A stretch of 64,000 nucleotides of DNA from Sphingopyxis sp. BE259 (GCF_031457495.1 NZ_JAVDWM010000001.1:2592001-2656000), one strand, 5' to 3'; shown: positions 53,712 through 63,493, counted from the stretch's first letter. Notes: generated by a model from the letters alone, not told the origin. Made by a program: numbers and translations.

Positions 53712-54425
53712 ATGAAGACTGCCACCAAGAAGCGCGCCAAGCGACGCAAACTCCCCTGGTATCTGCGGCCGTTCAAATGGCTGTTGTGGTTCGTCGCAAT
53801 TTCCGTGCTGTGGGTGCTGCTCTATGCGGTCGTGCCGCCACCGGTGACCTTTACGATGCTGGCCGACAGCAGCGGCATCACCAAGGACTGGACCAGCCTT
53901 TCGGCCATCGACCGCAACATGGTGCGCGCGGTGATCGCGGCCGAGGACGGCAAATTCTGCACCCACAACGGCTTTGACACCGAAGCGATCGAAGAAGCGA
54001 TCGAGCGCAACGCCAAGGGCAAGCGGATGCGCGGCGGATCGACGGTGAGCCAGCAGACCGCGAAGAATGTGTTCCTGTGGCAGGGCAGCGGGTGGACGCG
54101 CTATGTCCGCAAGGTGCCCGAGGTGTGGTTCACCTTTCTGATCGAGAAGATCTGGGGCAAGCGGCGGATCATGGAGGTCTATCTGAACGTCGCCGAGACC
54201 GGCATCGGCACCTATGGCGTCGAGGCGGGCGCACAGCGCTATTTCAAGCATGACGCGGGCAAACTGACCCCGGCCGAAGCCGCGCGCATCGCGGCGATCC
54301 TGCCGCTGCCCAAAAAACGCGAGGCGGTGAGCCCATCCGGCTTCACCCGCCGCTACGGTAACACCATCCGCGCCCGCATCGGCCAAGTCCGGCGGGACGG
54401 GCTAGACGGATGTGTTTACAGATAG
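53712..54425 (+). CDS. mtgA: Monofunctional peptidoglycan glycosyltransferase
   Basis: MtgA polymerises lipid II into glycan strands. The 237-residue protein has an N-terminal anchor span (about 20-45) and the GT51 motifs AAEDGKFCTHNGFD (catalytic Glu about 76), RGGSTVSQQTAKNVFL, EVWFTFLIEKIWGKRRIMEVYLNVAETGIGTYGVE. There is no transpeptidase domain. The 28-base gap after the preceding gene suggests a shared transcript. Confidence 0.93.
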   Translation: MKTATKKRAKRRKLPWYLRPFKWLLWFVAISVLWVLLYAVVPPPVTFTMLADSSGITKDWTSLSAIDRNMVRAVIAAEDGKFCTHNGFDTEAIEEAIERNAKGKRMRGGSTVSQQTAKNVFLWQGSGWTRYVRKVPEVWFTFLIEKIWGKRRIMEVYLNVAETGIGTYGVEAGAQRYFKHDAGKLTPAEAARIAAILPLPKKREAVSPSGFTRRYGNTIRARIGQVRRDGLDGCVYR

Positions 54426-54467
54426 CCTAGAGACAAGAATGCGGTCGGTCCGTCCACCGTCAGCCAA

Positions 54468-54887
54468 CTATTCACAGCATTTCGAATCTTCCAGAGCGTC
54501 TGCAAGCAGAACCCCGCCAACAACCGCAGCGGCTCCAACACCTATGGCGAGCCAGCCAAGCGTAGACACGCCTTGACGCCGCGACTTGTCCATTGGTCGG
54601 CCGTTGATCAGCAGCCGGTTATCGCGCTCCAGCGAAAAGCCGATCCGCGTTTCGTTAAGGGGGATGCCGCGGGTCGACAGCCGCGTGCCGTCGACGTTCA
54701 CGACATCGCGGGTCAGGCGCAGTTCGACCCGCGGCGGCGCCTTTTGCCGGTTGCCACCGATCGGAATGGTGAGGCCGAGCCCGACGACACCATCGACGCG
54801 GGTCAGCCCGTTTTGATATGCCATGGGTTCGGCCATTGCCGACGTCGTCAACGCCGCGCCGATCAATAACCCGCCAATAATCCGCAT
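54468..54887 (-). CDS. Small exported protein, unknown
   Basis: The 139-residue protein has a signal peptide (about 1-19), a soluble middle (about 20-105) and then a hydrophobic span (about 107-127, WLAIGVGAAAVVGGVLLADAL). It ends in EDSKCCE with a double Cys. I recognise no named family. It is convergent with mtgA, and its start lies about 110 bases from the next gene's stop. Confidence 0.6.
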   Translation of the reverse strand: MRIIGGLLIGAALTTSAMAEPMAYQNGLTRVDGVVGLGLTIPIGGNRQKAPPRVELRLTRDVVNVDGTRLSTRGIPLNETRIGFSLERDNRLLINGRPMDKSRRQGVSTLGWLAIGVGAAAVVGGVLLADALEDSKCCE

Positions 54888-54998
54888 GTCCGCCCCCTGA
54901 TCCGATCAAAATCGATCGGTTTCGATAAGCCTCCCTCGCGGCGATCGGTCAATCTCGTCCGGGAACCAGTACACCGGCATCCGCGGACATCGACAATG

Positions 54999-55544
54999 CT
55001 ATGCCGGTTTCCAGTTTTTGCGGTCTTCGGCCTGCTTCAGCACTTCGAACGCCGCCTGCCCTGCGGCAAAGCGTTTGGCGGCGTCCGCGTCGCCGGGTTT
55101 GACGTCGGGGTGGGTTTCCTTGGCGAGGGCGCGCCACGCCTTTTTGGTCGCTTCGAAATCGGCGTCGGGTTCCAGATCGAGGATTTCGAGGGCGCGCATT
55201 TCGTCGGCGCTGCGGCTGCCGTCGCCCGACCCGCCCCAGGCATAGTGCTGCGCCTTTGCATAAGCCCCCGCGTCGCGTGTTTCGTTGGCGGCGCGCGCGG
55301 CGGCGTCTTCGGCGCTCAATCCCTCGAAATAGTCCCAGCCGCGATTATATTCGGCGGCGTGGGTTTCGCAGAAATACCAGCGTTCGGGACTGTTCGGCGA
55401 TTTGGGCGCCGGGCAGTTGCCAGGGTTGGTGCAGCCGTGCCGGTCGCATAGGCGCACCTTTTGCGCTTCATTGCCCGAGCCATAGGGGCGCCAGCGGGGA
55501 AAACCCCAATCATCGGATCTCTTGGCGCGGCTCATCACCCCCAT
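54999..55544 (-). CDS. J-domain protein with N-terminal Cys-rich segment
   Basis: The 181-residue protein has a C-terminal J-domain (about residues 118-181: ALEILDLEPDADFEATKKAWRALAKETHPDVKPGDADAAKRF) with the HPD motif, which stimulates Hsp70 ATPase. The N-terminal half has Cys/His clusters (LCDRHGCTNPGNCPAPK and YFCETHAAEY) that may bind a metal. Partner Hsp70 is not identified. A second ATG (55535) is nearly as good a start. Confidence 0.75.
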   Translation of the reverse strand: MGVMSRAKRSDDWGFPRWRPYGSGNEAQKVRLCDRHGCTNPGNCPAPKSPNSPERWYFCETHAAEYNRGWDYFEGLSAEDAAARAANETRDAGAYAKAQHYAWGGSGDGSRSADEMRALEILDLEPDADFEATKKAWRALAKETHPDVKPGDADAAKRFAAGQAAFEVLKQAEDRKNWKPA

Positions 55545-55603
55545 GTAGCGAGCGGCGGTGATGATTGCTACCCGACCGGGCCGAAAAACCGAGGGTTCTG
55601 GCC

Positions 55604-56389
55604 CTAGCTTTGGGGCTTGTAGCCAAACGCCTTGCCCGCCAGTTTGACGACCGCGGGATCAAGATCGGGCGGCGTCATCGGCACCATCGCTTCCAACGCG
55701 TCGGCGATATGGGTCAGCGCCGCAATCCGCGCGGCTTTCTTGTTATTGCCGTCGATGACCTTCCACGGCGCCCAGCGCGTGTTGGTGTGCGCAAACATCT
55801 CGTCGATCGCGGCGAGATAATCGTTGCGCTTGGCGCGGTTACGATAATCTTCGCCGCCGGTTTTCCACCGCTTCCACGGGTCATCGAGGCGATCGGCAAA
55901 CCGCTTGTCCTGCTCATCCTGGGTCAAGTGGACAAAGATTTTGACCAGATTGGTGCGACTGCCCGTCATCTGCGCCTCGAATTCATTGATCTCGTCATAG
56001 CCCTTGCGCCACTCGGCCTCGGTCGCAAAACCTTCGACCCGCTCGACCAGCACGCGGCCGTACCAGCTACGGTCAAAGATCGCGATTTCGCGGTTGCCGG
56101 GCAGGCGTTTCCAGAACCGCCACAGGAAATGGCGCGCCTTTTCCTCATCGGTCGGCGCTCCGATCGGCCAGACATCAAAATAGCGCGGGTCGAGCAGCGC
56201 GGTCATCCGTTTGATGATCCCGCCCTTGCCTGCCGCGTCCCACCCCTCGAACATGATGATGCTGCGCTGGCCGTGGGTGATGTGCGCGGCTTGCACGCGC
56301 TCCAGTCGCGCCTGCAAGGCTTCGAGGGCGTCGTTGTAGTCGCCATCATATTTGGCGCCGGATTCATGATCGGAAAGCGAAATGGTCAT
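55604..56389 (-). CDS. ppk2: Polyphosphate kinase 2
   Basis: PPK2 moves phosphate between polyphosphate and nucleotides, usually making ATP or GTP. The 261-residue single-domain protein has the Walker A-like FEGWDAAGKGG (about residues 48-58), the lid/Walker B region AIFDRSWYGRVLVERVEGF and the later RAKRNDYLAAIDEMF. The class (ADP- or AMP-using) cannot be set by eye. A gene of the Ppx/GppA exopolyphosphatase family (63494) lies in the same window. Confidence 0.9.
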   Translation of the reverse strand: MTISLSDHESGAKYDGDYNDALEALQARLERVQAAHITHGQRSIIMFEGWDAAGKGGIIKRMTALLDPRYFDVWPIGAPTDEEKARHFLWRFWKRLPGNREIAIFDRSWYGRVLVERVEGFATEAEWRKGYDEINEFEAQMTGSRTNLVKIFVHLTQDEQDKRFADRLDDPWKRWKTGGEDYRNRAKRNDYLAAIDEMFAHTNTRWAPWKVIDGNNKKAARIAALTHIADALEAMVPMTPPDLDPAVVKLAGKAFGYKPQS

Positions 56390-56472
56390 GTCGCTTCCCT
56401 AGCGCAATCCGCGCTGTCCTTCCAAGCGCGATGCGAGCTTGTCATTTTCTGATACAAAGGGTGCGGCCATTG

Positions 56473-57411
56473 CTACTCCTGCCCCATGACCGCTTTTCGC
56501 GCGATCCAGGCACCCAGCGCGCTTTTGTAGCGGTCGAGCCGCGCCAATCCTTCGGCAACGGCATTGCCGCGCACGCCCTGCCGCTGAGCCTCGCCATACC
56601 AGCCGGTGGCCGCGTCGAGATCGCCCTCCATCTCTTCACAAAGCCCCAGGTTGAACGCCAGCGCCGCGGTCGGCTCGACATCGCGCGTCAGCGCGGTCCA
56701 CGCGGTGCAAGCGCCGACCTGATCGGTCTTGGTCAGCCGGATCGCCGCCTTGAACGCCGCTTGCGCCGGTTTCGTCAGCCCCTTGGTGCTTTCATCGACC
56801 CGGACGTCGACCGAATAGCTGCGCGGCGCCAGGTCATTGCGGATCGTCCGCACCTGACTGCGAAAGGTCGCGGCAAAATAATCCTCGATGCTCGGCGGCG
56901 CGCTGCGGTCGGGACAGACGGTCACTTGATCGCGCGCATTAAACGGCCGGGTGTGGCGGATCGATCCGTCGGCGATGGCGACCAAGCGGACGGTGGTGGC
57001 GACGGCCGCGGTGCGGCGGCGGCACCGAATGTCGACGTCGATTTCCTTCAGGCATTTCTTTTTGTCGGCGGGATCATATTCGGTGCAGCGGCGGCGCTTT
57101 TCGATGACCGGCACCTCGTCGACGCTGGCGCGCACCGTGCCGGTGATCAGCCCGTCGGTTGGCGCCCCCGATTCGGGTGCCACGACGCGATAGAAGGGAT
57201 TGCCCTGAAACGTCGCCGCGGCGAGTTCGGCCTCCAGCGCCTGTGCAAACGCCGAACCATCCTCCCCCTCGAACCGCTCGACCGAAATGCGGAGCAGGTC
57301 GGTGACATCGACCGCGGCGGGATCGCCGCTGTTTATCGTCAACGTTTCGGCGGTCGCGGGCGCTGCGAGGCTCAGCAAAGCGGCGCCGACTATCCATCGC
57401 ACATCGATCAT
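56473..57411 (-). CDS. Secreted TPR-like protein with paired cysteines
   Basis: The 312-residue exported protein has a signal peptide (about 1-21, APATAE) and a beta-rich first part with Cys pairs (RRRCTEYDPADKKKCLKE, DIRCRRR, VTVCPDR). The C-terminal third (about 220-300) looks like tetratricopeptide repeats (AALAFNLGLCEEMEGDLDAATGWYGEAQRQG). I recognise no named family. The two ATGs at 57414 and 57411 follow a G-run; the second has better spacing. Confidence 0.6.
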   Translation of the reverse strand: MIDVRWIVGAALLSLAAPATAETLTINSGDPAAVDVTDLLRISVERFEGEDGSAFAQALEAELAAATFQGNPFYRVVAPESGAPTDGLITGTVRASVDEVPVIEKRRRCTEYDPADKKKCLKEIDVDIRCRRRTAAVATTVRLVAIADGSIRHTRPFNARDQVTVCPDRSAPPSIEDYFAATFRSQVRTIRNDLAPRSYSVDVRVDESTKGLTKPAQAAFKAAIRLTKTDQVGACTAWTALTRDVEPTAALAFNLGLCEEMEGDLDAATGWYGEAQRQGVRGNAVAEGLARLDRYKSALGAWIARKAVMGQE

Positions 57412-57488
57412 CATTGCCCCCCAGATCGCCAATCCCACCGGGCTATCGCAGCAACCGGCGACTGTCAAAGTCGCCCGATGCACCGGGG

Positions 57489-58364
57489 TCAGAGTTCGCT
57501 GGCGATCAGATCGGCCAGCCGCTGCGGCGCTTCCATCGGAATGAAATGGCTAAGCTCGGCCCATTGCTCGTCGCGGACCGCACCGATCGTCACGCCCAGA
57601 TCGGGCGCCGTCGGGCTGATCGAAAAGTCGAGCGGACCGTCGCGCTCGCCAGTGCGGGCGCGGATGACGCTGGTCGGCACGGTCAGCGTCGCCAGCCAGC
57701 CATAGGGATTGTTGCGCTGCGCGCCCTGATAGACCGATGCCTCCAGCGCCGGTGGGCAGGCCAGCTCATACTCCTCGCCCGACGGCGCGGGCAGCAGGCC
57801 GTGGCGGCAATAGTCGGCCAGTACGTCGGGCTGCCACGCCGAATAGGGCAGACGCTCGCCAAAGCGGGCGATCATCGCCTCTGCGTCATCCCACGCGTTG
57901 CGCCGCCGCGCGACCGGATGATCGGCGGGATCGGGCACCGGCTGGCCTGACGGCAGGTAAAGCGCGGGATCGAAGATCGTCGGATCGACCAGGATCAGAT
58001 GGCGGAAGGCCGCGGGCCGCTGCGCCGCGAGCCAGCCGAGCATATAGCCGCCGCCGCTGTGTCCGCAGCCGACGATGGGCGTGCCGGCAAAGCGATCGAC
58101 CAGCGGCAGCATCGCCGCCGCATTGGCGGTCCAGTCGACCAGCGACGCAGGCCGAAAGCTGCGCCCATGGCCGGGCTGATCGGGCGCGACGACATGCGTG
58201 CCGTCGGGAAGCGCCGCGACCACCTGATCCCACAACCGGCCGTGAAAGCCGGTGGCATGGATCAGAAGGACGGTCGGCGCATCGTCCGATCGCTGCCCCC
58301 ATTCGAACCAGCAGATGTCGCCGCCAGGGGCAGCAATCCGATGTTCGCGCGGCGCTTCGTTCAC
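57489..58364 (-). CDS. Alpha/beta hydrolase
   Basis: This 291-residue hydrolase has HATGFHGRLWDQVV, APDQPGHGRS, the nucleophile elbow GCGHSGGGYMLGWL (catalytic Ser) and the late His in ELSHFIPMEAP. The acid residue is likely D or E before it. The substrate is unknown; esters or lactones are typical. It starts two bases after the aspS stop, so it is translated with aspS. Confidence 0.85.
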   Translation of the reverse strand: MNEAPREHRIAAPGGDICWFEWGQRSDDAPTVLLIHATGFHGRLWDQVVAALPDGTHVVAPDQPGHGRSFRPASLVDWTANAAAMLPLVDRFAGTPIVGCGHSGGGYMLGWLAAQRPAAFRHLILVDPTIFDPALYLPSGQPVPDPADHPVARRRNAWDDAEAMIARFGERLPYSAWQPDVLADYCRHGLLPAPSGEEYELACPPALEASVYQGAQRNNPYGWLATLTVPTSVIRARTGERDGPLDFSISPTAPDLGVTIGAVRDEQWAELSHFIPMEAPQRLADLIASEL

Positions 58365-58366
58365 CC

Positions 58367-60148
58367 TCAGCCTTTCGGCCCGTCGACGATGCGGATGCCG
58401 AGTTCCTTGAGCTGTTTGTCGCTGACCGGCGCCGGGGCGTTCATCATCAGATCCTCGGCCTTCTGGTTCATCGGAAAGACAACGACTTCACGGATATTCG
58501 GCTCGTCGGCGAGCAGCATCACGATGCGGTCGACGCCGGGAGCCGAACCGCCGTGCGGCGGCGCGCCGAATTTGAAGGCGTTGATCATGCCGCTGAAATT
58601 CGCGTCGACGTCAGCCTGCGAATAGCCCGCGATCTCAAACGCCTTGTACATGATGTCGGGGCGGTGGTTGCGGATCGCGCCCGACGACAGTTCGACGCCG
58701 TTGCAGACGATGTCATATTGCCACGCGAGGATGTCGAGCGGGTCTTTGGTTTCGAGCGCCTCGAGTTCCCCCTGCGGCATCGAGAAGGGGTTATGGCTGA
58801 AATCGATCTTGCCGGTGTCTTCGTCAGCCTCGAACATCGGAAAATCGACGATCCAGCACATTTCGAATTTGCTCGGGTCGATCAGGTCGAGCTGCTCGGC
58901 GACGCGGGTGCGGGCGAAACCGGCGAGCTTCGCGGCAGCCGCTTCCTTGCCGGCGGCGAAGAACAGCCCGTCGTCGGGGCCGATGCCAAGCTCGGCGGCG
59001 AGCGCGTCCATCTTCTCCGGTCCGTGGTTCTTGGCGATCGGGCCGCCCCACTCACCGCCCTTGCGCGTCGCATAGCCGAGCCCGGCAAAGCCCTCGCCCT
59101 GCGCCCAGCTGTTCATGTCGTCGAAGAATTTGCGGCTCTTTTCGGCGGTTGCAGGCGCCGGGATCGCGCGCACCACATCGCCCGCGGCCACGATGTCGGC
59201 AAAACGGCCGAAGCCCGAACCGGTGAAGTGCGACGACACGTCGGTGATGATCAGCGGGTTGCGCAGGTCGGGCTTGTCGTTGCCATATTTCAGCATCGAT
59301 TCGCGATACGGGATGCGCGGGAATGAGCCCGCCGGGGTCACCGACTTGCCGTTCGCGAACTCTTCGAACACGCCCGCAAGCACGGGCTCGATCGCGTTGA
59401 ACACATCGTCCTGCGTGACGAAGCTCATCTCGAAATCAAGCTGGTAGAATTCGCCCGGCGAGCGGTCGGCACGCGCGTCTTCGTCGCGGAAGCAGGGCGC
59501 GATCTGGAAATAGCGGTCGAAGCCCGCGACCATCAGCAGCTGCTTGAACATCTGCGGCGCCTGCGGCAGCGCATAAAATTTGCCGGGGTGAACGCGGCTC
59601 GGCACCAGATAGTCGCGCGCGCCCTCGGGCGACGAGGCGGTCAGGATCGGGGTCTGGAATTCGGTAAAACCCTGTTCCACCATGCGGCGGCGCAAGGACG
59701 CGATCACGTTCGAGCGCAGCATGATGTTGGCGTGCAGGCGATCGCGGCGCAGGTCGAGGAAGCGGTATTTCAGGCGGATATCCTCGGGATAATCCTGCTC
59801 GCCCGCGACCGGCATCGGCAGTTCGATCGCCGCCGACTGGACGGTGACGTCGCGCGCGCGCACTTCGATGGCGCCGGTCGGCAGGTTGGCGTTGACCGTT
59901 TCAGGGGAGCGCGCAACGACGTCGCCGGTGATCGTTACAACGCTTTCGGCGCGCAGGCCGTCGAGCGTCGCGAATACCGCATCGCTGCTGTCGGCGACGA
60001 TCTGGGTGAGGCCATAATGGTCGCGCAGGTCGACGAACAGCAGCCCGCCATGATCGCGCTTGCGATGCACCCAGCCCGACACACGGACCGACTGGCCGAC
60101 CTGTTCGGCGCGAAGCTGGCCGCAATTATGGGTGCGATAGGCGTGCAT
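58367..60148 (-). CDS. aspS: Aspartyl-tRNA synthetase
   Basis: AspRS charges tRNA-Asp. The 593-residue protein has the OB-fold anticodon domain (about residues 15-100), class II motif 2 ([24 protein letters not shown]), the bacterial GAD insertion (about 290-425) and motif 3 ([14 protein letters not shown]). Such bacterial-type enzymes often also charge tRNA-Asn where asnS is absent; I cannot tell here. The first in-frame TTG upstream is rejected in favour of ATG 60148. Confidence 0.95.
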   Translation of the reverse strand: MHAYRTHNCGQLRAEQVGQSVRVSGWVHRKRDHGGLLFVDLRDHYGLTQIVADSSDAVFATLDGLRAESVVTITGDVVARSPETVNANLPTGAIEVRARDVTVQSAAIELPMPVAGEQDYPEDIRLKYRFLDLRRDRLHANIMLRSNVIASLRRRMVEQGFTEFQTPILTASSPEGARDYLVPSRVHPGKFYALPQAPQMFKQLLMVAGFDRYFQIAPCFRDEDARADRSPGEFYQLDFEMSFVTQDDVFNAIEPVLAGVFEEFANGKSVTPAGSFPRIPYRESMLKYGNDKPDLRNPLIITDVSSHFTGSGFGRFADIVAAGDVVRAIPAPATAEKSRKFFDDMNSWAQGEGFAGLGYATRKGGEWGGPIAKNHGPEKMDALAAELGIGPDDGLFFAAGKEAAAAKLAGFARTRVAEQLDLIDPSKFEMCWIVDFPMFEADEDTGKIDFSHNPFSMPQGELEALETKDPLDILAWQYDIVCNGVELSSGAIRNHRPDIMYKAFEIAGYSQADVDANFSGMINAFKFGAPPHGGSAPGVDRIVMLLADEPNIREVVVFPMNQKAEDLMMNAPAPVSDKQLKELGIRIVDGPKG

Positions 60149-60247
60149 GGGATCGTCTTTCAATGTTCGGGAGCGCGCGGAAAAACGCGCCGATATGGCC
60201 GCGCCTAAGGCAGCGCGGGGAGCGATTTGTCAAGGTGGAAGGCCAAA

Positions 60248-61759
60248 TCAGCACGTCAGACCCAGCCCGTCGAGCACGGCGCTGCCGAACAGCGCGCGGT
60301 GCGCGGGATCGGGGATCAGGCGATCGCGGGCGCACCGCCAGCGCCGGAAATCCTCACCATAATCGGCGGCGACCCGCGCCGCGTCGAGACGGCAGCTTTT
60401 CGCCCAATGCCGCGTGAACGCGATCCCTTCGGCATCGAGCCGTTCGACGACGCGGGCATAGGCATCGGCGGTGCGTGCGCTGCGCGGCCCGTCAAAGTCG
60501 ATCACCGCATTGTGCGGGAAGCGCGCCGGGGCGAGCAGCCCCTCGGCACGCGCCATGAACCGTACGGTGACCACCGTCGATCCGCCGTGCCGCGCATAGA
60601 CCGCGCAGATCAGCTCAAACGCGCGCGCCAGATCGGCCCGGTCGATGGTCACCGAGGCGTTGAACAGGTCGGCCAGCGGGCGATGCGTGTCGAGCCCCTC
60701 CCCCCAGCTGCCATAAACCGGCGGCGCATCGACATCGGGGCCGCTGGCATAGCCCTGCTTCATCGCAAACTGCAGCAGCGCGCCGCGCGCCCAGGGATAA
60801 TCGTCGAGCAGCCGCCCGAGCAGGCTGAGCGCGTCATAACCTGCGCCCATCTGGCCCGGCGTGGCGCGTGGATAATCGTCGCGCCATGGCTCGCGATACA
60901 GGAACCGCAGCATCGCCGGGCGCTTGAACGGGTTGTACGGGTTGACGATCATCTGGACAAAATCGGGCGCCTGATCGAGCGCATAGGCGGTCGAGAAGCG
61001 ACGAAAATCGCCCGCCGCCAGCCAGTCCAGCGCCGCGCGATCGACCTTGCGCAGATTCTGGATTGGACGGACGAGGAATTTCGGCACGCTATCGACGACC
61101 AGCGCGGTGATGATACCTAGCGCCCCGACCGGCAATTGCGCCGCGGCAAACACATCGTCATCGCGCAGCGGCACCGACCCCGTCGCTGCGATAAAGGCGT
61201 CGCCCATCACCCCGGCGGCGGGTTCGATCCAGTGAACGCCCGCGGGGGTCACGATCTGCACCGCGCGGATATGATCCTGAATGCCACCGCGGGCGATCAT
61301 CGACCCGTGGGTGCCGGTCGCCGCGGCGCCCGCAAACGTCTGGCCATTGCCCGCGCCGCTCGTCCACAGCGAACGGTCCTGCGCCTCCAGCTTGTCCGAC
61401 ACCTCATCGACCAAGGCCCCCGCTTCGATCAGCATCAGCCCGCTAGCATCCACGCCCGACCGCACGTCGGCAGCATCGATGCGAAAGCAGCGATTGAAAC
61501 GCCGAGTGTGAAGCAGCCAGCATTGCGAGGCGATATTGACGTTCGACGGCGACCAGCCCGCGCCGAGCGGGCGGACGCGGCGCTCCGCCGCCGCCGCCGC
61601 GACCAGCCAATCCTGCACCGACTTCGCCGCGATTGCGATCTCGTCACGACCGCGCGGCGCGTCGCCGCTGCGCAGCGCAAAGCGCGTCGCCGCCTCGCAG
61701 GTGCCGGTGCCGTGATAGTTGGTCCAGCGCCCTTCATCGCCAAGTTGGATCAGCGGCAT
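60248..61759 (-). CDS. FAD-linked sugar-lactone oxidase-like enzyme
   Basis: The 503-residue flavoprotein belongs to the vanillyl-alcohol oxidase superfamily. The PCMH-type FAD domain is in the N-terminal half (RRVRPLGAGWSPSNVN, GQTFAGAAATGTHGSMIARGGI, LPVGALGIITALVV). The C-terminal part ends with FTRHWAKSCRLDAARVAADYGEDFRRWRCARDRLIPDP, where HWAK and the following block are typical of aldonolactone/alditol oxidases. The substrate is unknown. It shares one base with the stop of the upstream small membrane gene. Confidence 0.75.
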   Translation of the reverse strand: MPLIQLGDEGRWTNYHGTGTCEAATRFALRSGDAPRGRDEIAIAAKSVQDWLVAAAAAERRVRPLGAGWSPSNVNIASQCWLLHTRRFNRCFRIDAADVRSGVDASGLMLIEAGALVDEVSDKLEAQDRSLWTSGAGNGQTFAGAAATGTHGSMIARGGIQDHIRAVQIVTPAGVHWIEPAAGVMGDAFIAATGSVPLRDDDVFAAAQLPVGALGIITALVVDSVPKFLVRPIQNLRKVDRAALDWLAAGDFRRFSTAYALDQAPDFVQMIVNPYNPFKRPAMLRFLYREPWRDDYPRATPGQMGAGYDALSLLGRLLDDYPWARGALLQFAMKQGYASGPDVDAPPVYGSWGEGLDTHRPLADLFNASVTIDRADLARAFELICAVYARHGGSTVVTVRFMARAEGLLAPARFPHNAVIDFDGPRSARTADAYARVVERLDAEGIAFTRHWAKSCRLDAARVAADYGEDFRRWRCARDRLIPDPAHRALFGSAVLDGLGLTC

Positions 61760-62088
61760 CACGCGTCTCCCAGCGGCAGGATGCCGGCATGGGCGCGCCA
61801 CGCGACGGTGATGGGACGCAGAAAGCCGAACGTCGCGATCGAGACCAATATCTGGCGCCGCGTCGCGAACACCCGGACGTCGGAAAGCCCGTGGTCGGAC
61901 TCGGGGGTCACAAACGGCTGGGCAGCCTCGGCCGCAAACCCCCACCCCTTCAGCGTTAACACCATCGATTCTTCATCGAGCGGCCGCGGGTTGGCGATCG
62001 AGACGAAAATATCCGCCTGCCCCGCCAGATACTGGCCGAACAGCAGCACGAAACCGAGCGCGGCGAGCGCCCAACCAAGCCAGAACAT
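61759..62088 (-). CDS. Small membrane protein coupled to the oxidase
   Basis: The 109-residue protein has one N-terminal span (about 5-22) and a short soluble part with conserved-looking DVRVFATRRQILVSIATFGFLRPITVAWRAH. I recognise no family. Its stop and the start of the flavoprotein overlap (TGATG), so it is co-translated and may anchor or accompany the enzyme. Confidence 0.6.
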   Translation of the reverse strand: MFWLGWALAALGFVLLFGQYLAGQADIFVSIANPRPLDEESMVLTLKGWGFAAEAAQPFVTPESDHGLSDVRVFATRRQILVSIATFGFLRPITVAWRAHAGILPLGDA

Positions 62089-62208
62089 GCCCCAAACCCC
62101 TTCGTTTTTCCCGCCGTTTTATTGGCTACCGGTATTCCGGTTCCGCGACCCGAAGAGTACGGACAATTTTTCCTGCCCGTTCTTTTCAACTAGCTGTATA
62201 GGCGCGCT

Positions 62209-63396
62209 ATGCAAGTCCATCCGTTGATCGAAACCAACGCCGCGCTCGTCGAATTCTGCGCCCTTATCGGCCGCAGCGATTTCATCGCCGTCGATACCGA
62301 ATTCATGCGCGAAAACACCTTCTGGCCAGAGCTTTGCCTGATCCAGGTCGCCGACCGCGAGCATGCCGCGGCGATCGATCCGCTGGCGCCCGGCATGGAT
62401 CTGAAGCCGCTGCTCGACCTGCTCGTCGACAATGAGGATATGCTGAAGGTTTTTCACGCCGGCGGCCAGGACGTCGAAATCATCTTCAACCTGACCGGCA
62501 AGACCCCGCACCCGATTTTCGACACCCAGATCGGCCAGATGGCGATCGGCCAGGCCGAACAGGTCGGCTATTCCAATCTGGTCGAGGCGTGGATCGGCCT
62601 GCAACTCGACAAGGGCGCGCGCTTTACCGACTGGAGCCGCCGTCCGCTCGACAAGCGCCAGATCGACTATGCGGTCGGCGACGTCACCCATCTCGCCAAG
62701 ATCTTCCCAATGATGCTCGACAAGCTGGTCAAGACCGGCCGCGGTCACTGGCTCGACGAGGAAATGGAAAAGCTGGCCGATCCGGCCAATTACAGCGTCG
62801 ATCCCGACAAGGCGTGGCACCGGATCAAGATCCCTTCGCGCAAGCCCGACGTGCTGGGCCGCCTGCAATCGCTGGCGGCGTGGCGCGAGCGCGAAGCACG
62901 CACCAAAAACCTGCCGCGCGGACGCATCGTCAAGGACGAGACGCTCGCCGACATCGCCGCGCATCCGCCGAAGGATCAGGACGGGCTGGGCCGCGTCCGC
63001 GGGCTGTCGGCGACTTGGCGCAGCAACGACATCGGCGCGCGGTTGATGGACGCGATCGCCAACGCCAAACCGATGGACAAGGACGACATGCCCGATCGCG
63101 CCCCGCGCGGTCCGGGGCTGGGCAAGGAAGGCGTGTTGGTCGCCGACCTGTTGAAGCTGCTACTCAAGATCCGCGCTCGCGAATTGAATGTCGCATCGCG
63201 GCTGATCGCGCGCAGCGACGATCTGGAAGCGCTGGCCGCCGGTGGTCGCGAAGGGATCGCGATGCTGCAGGGCTGGCGTTATGACGTCTTCGGCCACGCC
63301 GCGCTCGATCTGGTCGAAGGCCGGATGGGCTTTGCGGTCAAGCATGGCAAGCTGGTGATGAGCGAAATCGACGCTGCGACGGCGAGCGAGGCTTAA
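62209..63396 (+). CDS. rnd: Ribonuclease D
   Basis: RNase D trims the 3' ends of tRNA and other small RNAs. The 395-residue protein has a DEDDy exonuclease domain: FIAVDTEFMRENTF (D, E), VFHAGGQDVEIIF, and YAVGDVTHL (Y, D). One HRDC-like domain lies about 205-290 and a further helical part at the end. The start at 62209 fits the family. It converges with the ppx-type gene, with a palindrome between them. Confidence 0.93.
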   Translation: MQVHPLIETNAALVEFCALIGRSDFIAVDTEFMRENTFWPELCLIQVADREHAAAIDPLAPGMDLKPLLDLLVDNEDMLKVFHAGGQDVEIIFNLTGKTPHPIFDTQIGQMAIGQAEQVGYSNLVEAWIGLQLDKGARFTDWSRRPLDKRQIDYAVGDVTHLAKIFPMMLDKLVKTGRGHWLDEEMEKLADPANYSVDPDKAWHRIKIPSRKPDVLGRLQSLAAWREREARTKNLPRGRIVKDETLADIAAHPPKDQDGLGRVRGLSATWRSNDIGARLMDAIANAKPMDKDDMPDRAPRGPGLGKEGVLVADLLKLLLKIRARELNVASRLIARSDDLEALAAGGREGIAMLQGWRYDVFGHAALDLVEGRMGFAVKHGKLVMSEIDAATASEA

Positions 63397-63401
63397 GTGG
63401 A

Positions 63402-63491
63402 CGTCGCCCCCGCGAAGGCGGGGGCCGCTGTCGGTTTACGCAGCAGCACGGGAAAAGGCCGACGGCGGCTCCCGCCTTCGCGGGGGCGACG
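63402..63491. repeat. Dispersed palindrome, family 3, between rnd and the ppx-type gene
   Basis: CGTCGCCCCCGCGAAGGCGGGGG pairs with CCCGCCTTCGCGGGGGCGACG. The spacer contains CGCTGTCGGTTTACGCAGC, found in the reverse direction in the palindrome at 35279-35367. It lies at the meeting point of two convergent genes and could stop both. Confidence 0.8.
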
Positions 63492-63493
63492 GA

